Positions 24,701 through 35,356 are shown, counted from the first letter of the stretch. The stretch: DNA of 64,000 nucleotides from Spirometra erinaceieuropaei (GCA_902702965.1 CACRXP010000174.1:627925-691924), one strand, 5' to 3'. Numbers and translations: made by a program. Notes: a model not told the origin generated them from the sequence alone.

Positions 24701-27700
24701 TCCTAAATCACTCTCTTATTCCTTTCCCCCTGTTTCCACACCCCAGTTGTGTGAAAAGGCGGGCTGTAGGTTACTCTACGCGATACTTGGGCATTATGAT
24801 ACGGACACACGCGTGGAATGAAGTGAGTTCTCGACTGTCTGAGTTCACGCTGAAGCACCGCTTAGAGCTGTTGTAATAATAGACTAAAGATAATCGAAAA
24901 ATTGGGATTTGTCCAGGGAAAACAGAGCGTCAATCGGCTATTAATCTGGAATGAGACTCCGCGGTTGAAGCCGTCAGCCTCCTTAATTTACGAGGCAATA
25001 AAAACGTTAAGGGTACGTTGAGACGGACGTCCAGAAGTAAGATGATCACCGAACAGAAATGAAAGTTAGTTGTCAAATAGAAATTACCTGAGCGGCTAGT
25101 CGTTTGACCATATCCGTCACGTTGTGGTGGGTTTTGATAACTTCAGCTTTCGAAGTTACCGCCTGTGATGCCGATTCGATCAAATCCGGTCTGAGCGTGC
25201 CTAAAATATAATACAACAAACATTCTAGCGAAGGTGGGTGCACAGCAGTGGAGGCAAAATAAGTGCTCCTGATCAACGACTCCTCATTAAAAACCAATCT
25301 CACTATAAGTTTGTAGAAATGGGGAACGCGTAGTCGAAGATGTATCGTGTGGTTTCGGTGCCAAGTGAGATTGCCTAAATTCTGTACATAGTTATAAACA
25401 GTTTATACGCTGCCTGTCAAGAGGACCAATACTGTTTTGGAGGGGGCGTAGTATTCACTTGTGGGTGACCTTGTTTATGGTGTAGCAGACTTACGCAGCA
25501 CCTAACTAATCTGTTTCCTCATCTATCATGCTTCAATAGCAAGGTGGAGTCAAGAAGACTGGAGATAGGCATGTTCGTAGTTGCTGAGGTCAAGCCCATG
25601 CGCAGCAGTCAAGGTCCGACCCCTAGATTCACGCTAGCCAGTCCTCAATGAAGTGTCTCGGATATCACAAGTTAGGTAGCCATAAAAGGCAGACAAAGGA
25701 ACCATTGCAGTGTCACCCTCGTTAGTCGTCAGTGTACCATGTCAAAAACTATAAGTACGTCGTGGCAGTTTTTAAGCGCAGTTGGAAGATAGGCACTGAA
25801 TCCGAGCGGGAACGACCTCACTGTCTAAACAGAGCAATTTCAATCCCCGCAAAAATAAGCTCACCCAGACAGCCGATGGACACGCCGTGGTATCCCAGAG
25901 CACCCAATGTAAACGGGAAAAGTACCTGGTTCGATTCCTTCTTGCGGCTGTGTGCGTTCCATGTTCCCGCAATCTTTTGTAATATATCGTGCTTCCGACC
26001 ATTGGGAAATGCAGACTGTCGTAAGTTATTTATGGACAACCGGATTTCTTTCTAAGCTTAAATGCAGTTTACGAAAAAACCAAGAGTTGAATTTATTATC
26101 CATTTTAATAAACTGATACTCGTGCGGCCTTGGCATGAGTACCTATTTCGCCAACTAGTGTCCCGGACTATGGGCCAACACAGACGCCCGCACGACCAAT
26201 ACATTACTAAAGAGAGACTGTGTCTAATCAAGGTGTCTTTTGTTGTTTAAAAGTGAATTCAACCTTTTTCATCTTGCTGAGAGTGTCTGTCCGCTGGAAG
26301 TACCGAATAGATGGGGTCTAAATCCCATTATCGAAAGGTTCCCCGAACCGTGTGTTAAATTCAACCATGCAGCTTATCAACGCTACCCACCGACTGAGAC
26401 GACTCAGTGATCAGCTGAGTTGGTCTGGGCGCGGAACGGCTAGGGCGTTTTCTTGACCAAACCTCGTCTTGGATGGCAAAAGCGTCAATTGGTCAAATAA
26501 GGCCGTGGGTTGATGTGATAAGGAACGAGTACGAACGCTTCTCCGAGCCAAAATACACTGCAAAACGATAAATCAAGATGTTGCAAAGTAAAAGTATGAA
26601 ACCGGCGGAATCAAGCGCAACGACAACTTTCGCAAGCGGACGGAGAGTTTCTAACCAGTGACGTGATGCGTCCTGGCGGCCAAACCTCGAAAGTCTAATC
26701 AATCGCTAAGTATCTGGCCAGCCGAGTTTCTTAGCCAAGCAGGTCCGGCTAAAGAACAAGGGTTGTGGATGGCCAAAAGTATGCTGATTTGGAAAGACTG
26801 AAAAGAACCTACTTTAATGACACCTGCGGAGGGCTTAAATGGAATTAAACAAGAAGGCTGCCAGAACGCACAAACGTATGAAGAGCCTACCCTGGCAAAG
26901 GAGAAATTCACTCGGATTCAATTTCATCTCCGCCCAAGTTTCCTCAGCAACACGAATAAAGACATCTCCGATGATGCGTCGCTTCTCCTCCGGGTTCACG
27001 GTGTTTGAGTTGAGGGGTCCAATAGGTAGGTTTCGTACCTCTGTGATGGGTATCACGCCACCGTGACCAGGATGGCCAGCGGGAACCGGAGAAGCGGGCT
27101 TTGTTTTGGTTAGGCCGTTTTCGGCACCCTCTGTTTCAACCTCCTCCATCGGTGAGGGTGTTGCCTGGTTGTCCACCGTCTCGCCACCTGCTTTGCCCGC
27201 CAGAAGACTTACAGGTGCCAGAGCTGAGGTCTCAACACGTACCTGGTAGGTGGTCATACCCGACTGGAAACGCAGGGCAGCATTCACGTACTTCACTATA
27301 AGAAGACAAACACATCATGCTTCAATTGAGCAGATAATGCTGGGGTCGGGTGAAGAAGACGAGTAAGCAGTGCTCGCCAACTGTGTGGACTTCACGATAC
27401 TTGATTCTGAATGTACAAAGCAGGCATACTGGCCATATCTGCAGAAGACTAAGAAATTATCCTGAATAGCGGACGACACAACAATAGCTCAATGAGTTGA
27501 TTCCCCGGACGCGTAATAAAAGACGTGGATGGTGTATTTCAACCTTGGGGAAGTTGTCTTTAAAATTGTACATGCTACTATTATTACCCTAAATTACCTG
27601 GTGGTGAATAAGGCGTACTATAAACCGACCTCCAACTGGTTCCAATAAGGATTTGGAACACTATTTCACTCCAAACTACGTACAGTGTAGATGGAACGTA

Positions 27701-30700
27701 CGGACTAAATGTGCCTTCCTCGGCCGAGATCTTCTCGGATGCATACTAAAATGACGTATAGTTGGTCTTTTCCGTTAATAAATGCAATCAGCAAGATTTT
27801 TCACAGCTAGAGAACCTGTTGCTAGAGGTGAAATAGTTTCAGTATCGACAGGTACTTCACGTCCGCATGCTCGGAAGCGGAAAACTTGGACATAATGAAA
27901 TTAATCAATAAACAGCTGGACAGTAAACGGACACTCCTTTCATAATATCCTGTTCCTATACGATAAAAGGAGTCGGTGTGACCACTAAGCCCTTGCCACG
28001 GCCAAAGATCCTGCGACAGTCTTGTCTGCTGTAGACACTGCTTGTGCATATTGGCGGGCTTGGACGGCATGAAGCAGGCACACCAAGCTGTTTCGATCAA
28101 CACCGACGTTTATCAACCAAGACAGGGGAAGATGGCCCACCTTTTATGAGATATGTCTTAGAAAAACACATGTATGTGCGGGAAGTGGCCTTGAGAACAT
28201 TTCTTTAGATCTACTAATGGCGAGAACACTGATTTGCTTCCACGAAACAGGTGCTGCCACGGGGCAAATTTTGGCCTAAACGAGCGGGGAACTCATGTTG
28301 TTCTCTGGATATACATCTGCGCCACAGACATGAAGTTGGACTAACTTACTGCAGCCCTAGTGAAAAATGGGGCACATAATTGATAACATGCCTTCAAAGT
28401 TGTTTGCTTGAGCGTCTTAGGCTATTTTTGGCATGTATCGGCCATAGTTTTCCCATGATGTTGGAATCACAATTAAGCTGGACTTCGACTGATTAAAAGC
28501 CGAAGGAATCGCTACTTCATTTGTTTCAATCTGTTGAAATTAGTGGCAAGTGTCTGAGATTCTCTCCTACGCAAGTGAAGGCGAAAGTTCGAGTTCCAGG
28601 TGCATGTATAAGAGAAGGATAAGAATGGTCGGGCACCTGAACATTCGAAAGTTCAGAACAATAAACAGAATGTTCTGGTGCTCGACCACCCTTCTCCTTC
28701 ACCTATTCTCCTACAATTATCCCAGTTGGCTGAGACCTCTTAGGGCCGGCGACAGTTTGCTTCTATTTTCCCGTGTGTCATTTAAGCACCCGTCGCCAAT
28801 AATGTCGGCAAAGTATTAGTCTGCGGCTGACGGACATGACAAGCCTTCAAACTGTAGATAAGATCGACGTCCGGTGTCGACGACAAGCCCTGCCACTAAA
28901 TTCTCCTTGTTTTATTTTTTGACCATACGATAGCGAACAATAATTCAGTGTCTAGGCAAGCTTCTGAAAACGGACGTTGAAATTAGGAAATATGGAGATC
29001 CGTGAGAAAGGAATTGTCTTGCCTTTCAGTCACGGAACTCTATCCCCATCAATATGCGCCTAAAAAGCTGCGAAGTCCACAATTTTGACAATTAGTACAC
29101 TTAAAACAGTCACTACGGGAAATACAGGACTCTCACGGAGAGGAAGCACTGATCGCCAGCCTCTCGATCTTGCACCAGGTAATCTCCCACTAAACTATAA
29201 AATGTACACTTCTTATTTGTGCTGTTCAATAAAACGCAGACCAGGGCATAATGAGTTCGCCTTGCTAGCCAGAGGAAGGGATGTGTAAAGTATTATCACG
29301 ACTGGGTGGGCCATCATTCATAGTCAAGAGATGAGGCACCCATCTCTACTCCACTTGGCGGCACAGGCCTCCTGACTGTGCGCGCTTACTACCCCTGCCA
29401 TCATAAAGGTCTTAGATGTTCACTCGCATCTACTAAAGTTAAGTAGGTGGAACCTGAACAAGGTTTCATGACATTCGGGACCAAATTTATACACCAAACC
29501 AACCAGACATCGGTGCCAAATTTTCACACAAAATAGACATTCGGAAGATAGGCTAAACAGAAGTTGAGAAACCATTCCCTCGCACTGGGACTGCTGTCCA
29601 TCCGCGAGGACTAACTAAATCATGTTCATGATCTCAACATGTGACAAGTAATTAAAGAAAGGAATGACAAGTCAGACAGCAGGGAGGAAGTACCATTTAC
29701 GTTCAGCTTCTGTAATGTCGCTACGACCGTCTCAGACTCATTCTTTCGCATAAAGCCATTGTTGATATGGACCGCAATCACCTGCTCAGGGTTCAGTGCC
29801 TTGGACGCGAGCGCCGCACAAACGGTGGAATCAACACCTCCGCTGACAAGAAGCTGAAAGGCAGGAAGACTCGCTAGAGGTAATCTAAAAATATTCTATT
29901 TTGATGTCTAAAGTAGGTGGGAGAAAAGGCGAACGCATTCGCTGACCAGTCAACAATTTCAAACGGTGGTGCAAAGAATAAACTGCATGCATGTCGACAT
30001 GGACAGTTGAATTTGTCTAGCACAACAGTTACCAGAATTCATCATCAGGAGCTACTAATCGATAACAGCCACGGGGAAGTCGCACTGAAGTACCCACTAC
30101 TTCTTTTTAGTACAGCCATGATAAGGCCCGATCTATCCGGCTAGTATACAACCTTGAACAGGCAATCTGGGCGGCCATGAGAAGCCTACCGTTTTTACTA
30201 ATGGATTTTTGACTTACCAGAACTTTGTTTTGACCGACTTTTTGTCGCAGAGTTTCGATACATGCCTGTATACGGTTAGGCATCTGAAAGTCGGCTTGAA
30301 GACCAGCAATGTTAAATAAAAAGTTGTGCAGAATTTTCGAACCGCACGGTGTCAAATCAACTTCCGGATGAAACTGTACGCCATAGAGTTTTCTGTCGGC
30401 TCTTGATATGGCTGAAAAGCATAAAGGCAAACTCCTTGCGATGGTTGAAACTGACGCAAAAGGCGAATTACAGAAAATCTGAGAGGCAGGGGAGGAAACA
30501 TGCTCAGAAGTAGAAGGGTTAGTGCCGATCGCCAGTGCATTCCAGCCTTAGCTAGTTGGCGAATGTGTAAACCGCTAGGTTTGGGATTCGCTCTCCCGAT
30601 CACACGATTGCAAACGTCTTAAGTACACGATAAGCAGTGAGGGATGTGCTAAAAGCAGAGACGGAGTCAACACCCTAACTCGTGCTGCAGCAAATTTTGT

Positions 30701-33700
30701 CGATTTTGCTCCTCAGCCAACCGCTTCGGACTCTATGCACACACTGTTCTATGACACCGATCGGCATCAGTAAGAGGACGGGTCTAAATGACAAACAGCA
30801 GGTGGACACTCATGGTCGTTCGTGAATATGACCTTGTGTAGTACAGCGGGTAAGGCGGGATTAGTTAGGACCGGGCTGCATTCGAGTGACATTGCAAAAT
30901 TATAATTTGGTGTCTAAGATGCCTCAGATATGAGAACGTACCGAACGCATCACACCGTGTCATTTTTCAGTGGCCGAGAGTCCCAAGGCTTTGGTATGTT
31001 ATCATGAAGTAAGGGCTTATAGTGAGCCAAACTTGCGCAGCATCCATCACATTCTCTTCTCCTCCACTCACCTGCCTCCGATGACAAGACTGTGGGCACC
31101 GACGCAGTGTTTGGCGAGGCCAAACGGTCAGTCTACTCGTGACACACACGCCGTGGTCTCAAAGGATGTACCAGCCTTTCATGAGGGCGGCTCAGATCTC
31201 GAATACGTGAATTTCATGGAGAATACATCAAAAACCCCTGCAACTCGACTGTCAGTCCTGAGAATGACCGAGTTACCAGATCAGTTGGCAACTTTCCGAG
31301 TCACGACTTCTAGCGCGTTAGGTTTATTATAGAGCTCAATGTGCGGAATATGCCCTGCGGATGGATTTCCTAGCGTCCGGCGCACTTTGTCCCCTCCCCC
31401 ATGCACCAGTTAACTATCCGGGCTAGGCGGCCAACTGCTGGGATTAGGCGCAACGGCTGACACACGTGGGCGCCTACGCCTTGTTGTGACACTACACTTC
31501 TCCCATGTATGGCAGAAGTTACTGGCGTGCACGGACTCTAGACAACCCGATTAACGCACGCAGTGGGCCCGTACGACCCCCGTTTTGGCCCAGCGCATCA
31601 AGAACGCAGCCGCTGTGAGGACCTAGTAATAACCACATAATAGTTGTCCGCGATTATCCTCTTAGCTGGTCAGAAAGGGCTGGCGAGGGCGATCTGTATG
31701 TTGGCAAAATTGAGGAGGGTACTATACCCTTGAGTGTAAGAGATTTCAACCATATTTATTTCGCGAGAGGAATAGAGTATGCGGGAAAAAACAATAACGT
31801 CACAACAGAGGGGTTATGGCTTTGGAGGAATAAAATCTGAGGACAGGAGAACACTTATGCTTATATTGGTTTTGGCGTATTAAAAGTGGATATGGTGCTA
31901 TTAAAACGCTTGTACACGGCACGTGGTGGGTGATTGTCGTGGGCATATAATTTAAGTACATGAAAATATTGACGATCTAACAGACTATCATTATTCGCGC
32001 GCCGGTCTACCTAAGTCAATGAGGACGGAAAGGTTTGCGGGACGAAAACGAACATAATATGCCAGCGGTGTATGCGTCTAGCCTTGTTTTGATGTTACAA
32101 CGAACTGTCACAACCTGACTTTAAGGCCTATTTTGGATGGTTACGTTACGCTGGGCTGCAAATGTGCCGAGCATTGATCGGACTGTGTCGAGTTCACGTG
32201 AATCATTAACTACTGTCGTGCATGCGTGTGGTGCGTCTTAAGTGTAGGACTTGGAAGAAGAAAGCTTGCCTAAGCGGCTATACTACGGCGATGTAGTTAC
32301 AAGTAATCGCAGGCAAGGCAGACCAAAGCGCCTCCGCAAAGACATTTCGACGACCTCCCTCAAGCACTTTCAAATCAACCCAGAGACCGGTAAAGGCGTC
32401 GTAGTGTCGTCAAGGCTAGAGCAGCCATTTTCGAAGCCAACCAAATAGGCGCTGTCGTGTGCGTCTTCATGCAAATTTTCGATAAAATCGCACCGGAGAC
32501 TCCACTATCCCGCCTTGCCCTATCTACCCATACACATTCTGGGCCACATATAAACCCCTGCACACAACCCGTCCCATCCCGTAGTAACCGTACCTATTTC
32601 CAGCAGCAAACATGTGATTCTCTCCGCCGTCGCGGCATAACCGAAGTAACGTCAGAGGTCAGAACATGCACATCTCACGTACGTGGAAAGCACGTTCTTT
32701 CATGCAACCCATTACGCGAAGTGACCAGGTCGCGTGTAGCACGCGTAAACGGGCTGTTTAACTTTGTCAGTCATTGCGCCTGCACCCACCTCCGGCCGTA
32801 CTGACACCGCCTCGCCATCGGTTGCAAGTGGTTAAGGAAAGTCTGTCAGAATCTGGGCAAGTCGCTGTTTCTGCGCCAAATTTATAGAGCACACGGAAGA
32901 CGTTGTAGCTCGCGATGGACACTGTCATGTCGGTTGTAGGCCTTCGCGTCGCGTCAGCCACTGAGTCCAAGCTAATCGCCAGTTGGCCGACAAGTACGTA
33001 GAACAGGAAAGAGGGAGCGATACTAGGAAATCCGTCTTCCTGACAATTCGGCGCATTCATTAAAACAAATCTGACACGCTGTCACTCATGGCTTGGAACG
33101 CTACCATTTAACAGAGTAATTAGGCCTTATAAGGCTATAATGACTCTTCCGAAGGTGATCTTCATGGCACTCTCGCCTGTATCGTGTCGTCATAATAAGA
33201 AACGTTGAGACTCTGATGACCGTTTCCAGCCGGGGGTTATAATTTCTTTGCTGTTAGTCATACCCGTATAGCTGAGGTACTGCACACTTCTGCAGACTTT
33301 GTATTCTACATGACGGCGACGATACGCAGCTACCGTTATGGTTAGACCCGGATGGAATGCTACAGCGAACCATATCGAGGGTTACCGGGGCAAACTAAGG
33401 TGACTCCGTGCGGTTCGCCGTGAGAGGCACGCCAACAGAATCAATGTAGTACGCCTTTCCGAAATACAACTGTTTTCATAACTGGAATTTCTTATTGTAT
33501 CTGCGTTCCGAAAAGCCGCCCATAGTACTATTTTCCATAATTTCTTCGCATCAGCATTAGGATAAGTTTATTTGTCTATTATCGCAATTTTGCCCGCTGC
33601 GTGCCAACAGTAACCATCGGTGGAGCCTGGTGTTCACATAACCTTCGAGTCTCACTCTGCGGGTATATGTTGGGTTGATTACTAAAATGCTCGCCAAAAG

Positions 33701-34392
33701 GCAAAACCCGAAGCCGCACTGTCTGTTGGATTAATGAGTGAGGTAAAGGACTAAGGGAACTATATAGAACAGGCAATAAGAAGCTGTCAGAGTCTAACCT
33801 ACCCACTGGTGAACCATCGACAGTGGCAATGGTCTCGAATCCTGCCGCAATTCGTGAACACTTGTCTCCATGCGTAAGAAGTACTGTTTCTTCTGCGGAG
33901 AGGTCCCTACGGGAAATCAGTTAATTCAATTTAAATTTACCTGAATAAAGGAGACGACTGACTTGTTTTCATAACGAACTGCCCATCCTGGCGAACAGCC
34001 CCAGCGTCTACGACCCCACCACCGAGCGAGTTCATTAACTTTCAGGTGTTATATAATGGCATTCATTTACTTGCATTCCATAGCATACTCCCAAAACAGG
34101 GAGGATTCCGTCAAAAATTTTGACATCAAAAGAACTCAAATCATCTGTAGTCACAGAGCCGGGTCCTCCTGATATAATAACAGCCCTAAAAATATTGGGA
34201 TAAATGATGAACATGCTTGAATCCCCTTTCGACGATGGTTTCAATGGGTGTGCTTAGGGGCAGTATTTCTGAGCGCACTTGCAGCTCGCGAACACGGCGA
34301 TCAATTATCTAAAAATAAAAACAAAGTGACTTTCCCACCTTGCAATACTGGGCGCCAGCATCAAGGATTGCAACGCCGGGACATGCACTCAT
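15613..34392 (-). CDS. GMPS: GMP synthase (glutamine-hydrolysing), 14 exons
   Basis: Converts XMP to GMP using ATP and glutamine, the last step of guanylate synthesis. Exons, 5' to 3' on the minus strand: 34392-34339, 34308-34217, 34185-34071, 34038-33941, 33906-33803, 30411-30218, 29853-29694, 27295-26891, 25200-25088, 21424-21203, 20728-20603, 20023-19905, 17825-17516, 15714-15613. They total 2214 bases (737 residues plus stop), every junction keeps phase, and 11 of 13 introns are GT-AG and two GC-AG. An in-frame TAG six codons upstream fixes the ATG. Domains in order: class-I glutamine amidotransferase (GGPGS, nucleophile Cys in GVCYGMQ, FHPEV), ATP-pyrophosphatase with SGGVDST P-loop, and the C-terminal dimerisation domain ending KPPATTEWE. 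It is about 45 residues longer than the human enzyme, from an insert in exon 8. Likely cytosolic, and important in worms that salvage rather than make purines. Confidence 0.93.
16430..17240. repeat. R1 fold-back repeat, copy C (diverged), in GMPS intron 13
   Basis: Carries the R1 landmarks GGGCATCTTTCGGTTTTAAG (about 16620), GAGGAATGTGTAATTCTCC (about 16790) and ATTACTTAAGTAGTTATTG (about 17040) in the same order as the other copies. Its left arm is shortened or strongly diverged. Confidence 0.45.
17516..17825 (-). CDS. GMPS: GMPS exon 13
   Basis: Encodes [41 protein letters not shown] and ends LPLD. Acceptor CTGTCAG, donor GTATGT. Confidence 0.95.
18393..18475 (-). tRNA. tRNA-like sequence (gene or pseudogene)
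   Basis: Minus strand. A six-pair acceptor stem (GCCTCG with CGAGGC), TAGCTC at positions 8-13, D arm closing AGAGC, anticodon arm with GGCT/AGCC, and a good T arm GTGGG-TTCGAAT-CCCAC can be drawn. The loop GTACTAA would give anticodon ACT, but the variable region is about 13 nt and the first acceptor pair is G-G, so identity is uncertain. It lies inside an inserted element in a GMPS intron, so a pseudogene or tRNA-derived repeat is more likely than a working tRNA. Confidence 0.45.
18638..18718. repeat. perfect 39-bp inverted repeat, 3-nt spacer
   Basis: Left arm 18638-18676 and right arm 18680-18718 are exact reverse complements separated by GGT. The central TTCATATTGGGTCAA also matches, inverted, the sequence just outside the tRNA-like unit at 18364. 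Confidence 0.9.
19327..19681. other. assembly gap (Ns)
   Basis: 355 unknown bases in GMPS intron 12, directly at the end of the long fold-back structure. Confidence 0.99.
19905..20023 (-). CDS. GMPS: GMPS exon 12
   Basis: Encodes [14 protein letters not shown], then [12 protein letters not shown] and IPRICHNIN, conserved in the dimerisation domain. The following 2.1-kb intron contains a run of Ns, an R1 repeat and a tRNA-like insertion. Confidence 0.92.
20603..20728 (-). CDS. GMPS: GMPS exon 11
   Basis: A 42-codon exon from [12 protein letters not shown] to [10 protein letters not shown], in the C-terminal dimerisation domain. Acceptor TTCAG, donor GTAATC. Confidence 0.92.
21203..21424 (-). 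CDS. GMPS: GMPS exon 10
   Basis: Encodes [15 protein letters not shown] and [13 protein letters not shown], hallmark GMP synthase motifs, ending MSQK. The donor is AAG before GCAGGT, a GC donor; using the nearby GT would break the frame into exon 11. Confidence 0.95.
21925..21963 (-). ncRNA. hammerhead relic, PLE-2 left end
   Basis: Minus strand: core box CCGACAA (two changes from CTGACGA) at 21952-21958, stem II GG/CC around ATTTA (21943-21951), then GAAA. Core changes probably abolish cleavage. Confidence 0.5.
22139..22596 (-). pseudogene. PLE-2 GIY-YIG endonuclease, one frameshift
   Basis: 22596-22360 contains [21 protein letters not shown], then REHLPAWLG. After a frameshift near 22370 the domain continues as [20 protein letters not shown], then LRKPTL in 22390-22139. 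It matches the PLE-1 endonuclease motif by motif. There is no RT upstream. Confidence 0.75.
22605..22640 (+). ncRNA. hammerhead relic, PLE-2 right end
   Basis: Plus strand: GAGACGA (22610-22616) in place of CTGACGA, stem II GA/TC around ATTTA (22617-22625), GAAA (22626-22629), then AGC/GCT able to form stem III. Decayed core. Confidence 0.45.
22920..23640 (+). pseudogene. relic of RTE-LINE zinc-finger tail
   Basis: A broken frame at about 23130-23220 reads [18 protein letters not shown] followed by a histidine (C2H2 spacing), and 23330-23400 has [11 protein letters not shown]. Finger spacing and the GLVGHLR-type motif match the tail of the LINE at 60700-61260. Many stops; no RT here. Confidence 0.5.
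23940..24720 (+). pseudogene. Penelope-like element PLE-3 fragment
   Basis: About 24105-24150 encodes the RT thumb motif RENRYPDKF. Then 24258-24527 has FPAARVRIL and CIYSFTCSC followed by [12 protein letters not shown] and [11 protein letters not shown] of the endonuclease. The GYIG motif itself is lost by a small deletion. Stops interrupt at 24525 and elsewhere. It lies in GMPS intron 9; its 3' part marks the left end of the duplicated segment. Confidence 0.7.
25088..25200 (-). CDS. GMPS: GMPS exon 9
   Basis: Encodes [11 protein letters not shown], then [15 protein letters not shown], strongly conserved in the ATP-pyrophosphatase domain. It is the last exon contained in the duplicated segment. 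Confidence 0.95.
26891..27295 (-). CDS. GMPS: GMPS exon 8, with lineage-specific insert
   Basis: Starts [10 protein letters not shown] and ends NPSEFLLCQ, both conserved. Between them, before [11 protein letters not shown], sits an extra low-complexity stretch rich in Ala, Pro, Glu and Gly (about residues 20-75 of the exon) that is much longer than the short loop of the human protein. Confidence 0.93.
28560..29440. repeat. dispersed repeat R2 in GMPS intron 7
   Basis: Inverted relative to 10310-11060. Includes an imperfect hairpin with 33-nt arms (28614-28646 and 28668-28700, 28 of 33 positions matching). The duplicated segment has the same repeat at about 39520-40400. Confidence 0.5.
29694..29853 (-). 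CDS. GMPS: GMPS exon 7 (ATP-pyrophosphatase P-loop)
   Basis: Starts [15 protein letters not shown], the PP-loop that binds ATP, followed by [17 protein letters not shown]. The 3' splice site is CCTTTCAG. Confidence 0.95.
30218..30411 (-). CDS. GMPS: GMPS exon 6 (catalytic His-Glu)
   Basis: Contains [13 protein letters not shown], with the histidine and glutamate of the amidotransferase triad, then the linker into the ATP-pyrophosphatase domain ending NKVL. Donor GTAAGT. Confidence 0.95.
32251..32800 (+). pseudogene. RTE-LINE C-terminal relic in GMPS intron 5
   Basis: 32251-32430 reads [20 protein letters not shown], then a [19 protein letters not shown] segment, the C-terminal end of the RTE-like RT also seen at 60096. 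A decayed tail follows. The same relic sits at 43186-43740 in copy 2. Confidence 0.65.
33803..33906 (-). CDS. GMPS: GMPS exon 5
   Basis: Contains VLLTHGD, a conserved amidotransferase strand, then [16 protein letters not shown]. Donor GTAGGT; the intron that follows is 3.4 kb. Confidence 0.92.
33941..34038 (-). CDS. GMPS: GMPS exon 4
   Basis: A 98-bp exon too short to stand out by itself. It reads LMNSLGGGV, then AVRQDGQF and PLF, matching the segment after the catalytic cysteine in other GMP synthases. The 3' intron is 34 bp. Confidence 0.85.
34071..34185 (-). CDS. GMPS: GMPS exon 3 (amidotransferase nucleophile)
   Basis: Encodes [10 protein letters not shown] and, near its end, GVCYGMQ, whose cysteine is the glutaminase nucleophile. 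The next intron (34070-34039) is 32 bp. Confidence 0.93.
34217..34308 (-). CDS. GMPS: GMPS exon 2
   Basis: Encodes IIDRRVREL through ERGF, the second strand and helix of the amidotransferase domain. The 3' splice site is TTTTTAG. The exon ends TTCAA before GCATGT, a GC donor, and a 31-bp intron follows; only this junction keeps the frame into exon 3. Confidence 0.85.
34339..34392 (-). CDS. GMPS: GMPS exon 1 (start codon)
   Basis: 18 codons from ATG (34392-34390), reading MSACPG then [12 protein letters not shown]. The usual QYGK of this strand is QYCK here and in the second copy. Donor GTGGGA; the intron that follows is 30 bp. Confidence 0.88.
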
Positions 34393-34500
34393 TTTGGGCC
34401 GCTCACACTAGACAAATGAAGAAGTGTAGTGTTGCAGAAATGTCAACCAAAACACCAAGACGTTGCTCAAGCACCCATTATGTGTCAATCTGGAGGAAGA
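34393..34500 (-). promoter_or_regulatory. GMPS 5' leader with candidate 3' splice site
   Basis: On the minus strand a pyrimidine run ending CTTCCTCCAG lies about 97 nt upstream of the ATG (splice after 34490). Flatworms trans-splice a leader onto many mRNAs, so this could be a leader acceptor or the end of a 5' UTR intron. A three-codon upstream ATG frame follows it. This is inference from sequence pattern only. Confidence 0.3.
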
Positions 34501-35179
34501 AGAACGGTTACTCAGTTGTCACGTTATATTCGGGTGTGTTTGGACAATGTTGAGGGGATTTTTATCCGGCCAAGCAGAAAAATGGTAAATTTTAGAATCA
34601 GAGATGTATCAGCTGAGAAATCCGAATATTTCACTAGAAGGCGATTCGAAGGAAAATAAAAGACAAAATAAAATATTTGCCACAATAATGGCTATCAAAA
34701 TTAGTGAGTTTAAGTGAGGCTCCGCTGCCAGATAAAAAATAGGGCAGTAATCAAATGATGATAGAGAAAAATAGACACAATGTAGTACTCATGACGAAAC
34801 ATGGGCTAGAGGTGTCATTCTAACCGCCAAACATCATACATTAAGCACAAATTCATATTATCTAAGGGTTCAGCCTTTTCTAAATAAACTGACAGATTTA
34901 AAATATGTTCTCCGTGTAAACCGTGGAGGTGAAGAACTAGAGTAGAACACGAGTGAGTATCAAAGTTTGTCGCATAATACGAAGAACGCTGCCGGAGAAG
35001 GATAACCACAACTTTTAAGAGCGAAATAAATATTAACTCAGTAGACATGCTGACGCTGGGCGATCTAAACGACACTGCTATCATAAGTACCCACGCTGAA
35101 GTGGACTAGAGGGGTGTCAGGGCCCTGTCCTAGAGGTTGTTCAGATTTTTATTACAAGTGATTAATAACACTGCAGGCT

Positions 35180-35356
35180 TGTAGGTTTACGCCCATTTTC
35201 GATTTTTCATACTAAACATTTTTGTACACCTGAAGGTTTCTGTGTGGCTGTTTACATCAGCTAAAATACGCACACGCTTGTTTTTGACTCGAGAAAAAGC
35301 CTGACTTTTGTGTCCGTCTGCTGCTTGATGTCATTGTTTCGTCGATTGCACCCATN
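35180..35356 (+). repeat. 5' LTR start in copy 1, cut by the gap
   Basis: Matches 50796-50971 of the LTR retrotransposon nearly base for base, with the same upstream flank, so both copies of the segment share this LTR insertion site. Confidence 0.9.

Larger units (their letters stand above)
24719..35356. repeat. large duplicated segment, copy 1
   Basis: About 10.6 kb, repeated as 35677-50971 in the same orientation with scattered substitutions and small indels. It contains GMPS exons 1-9, several repeats, and the first 177 bp of an LTR (from 35180), where the run of Ns begins. Confidence 0.95.

Noticed and set aside
30967..31149. 60-codon minus frame, conserved in copy 2
   Set aside because: Conservation is explained by the segment duplication. 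It is in a GMPS intron and no domain is recognisable.
15613..34392. Bacterial guaA contamination
   Set aside because: The gene is split by many introns with consensus splice sites and carries a lineage-specific insert, so it is nuclear and eukaryotic.
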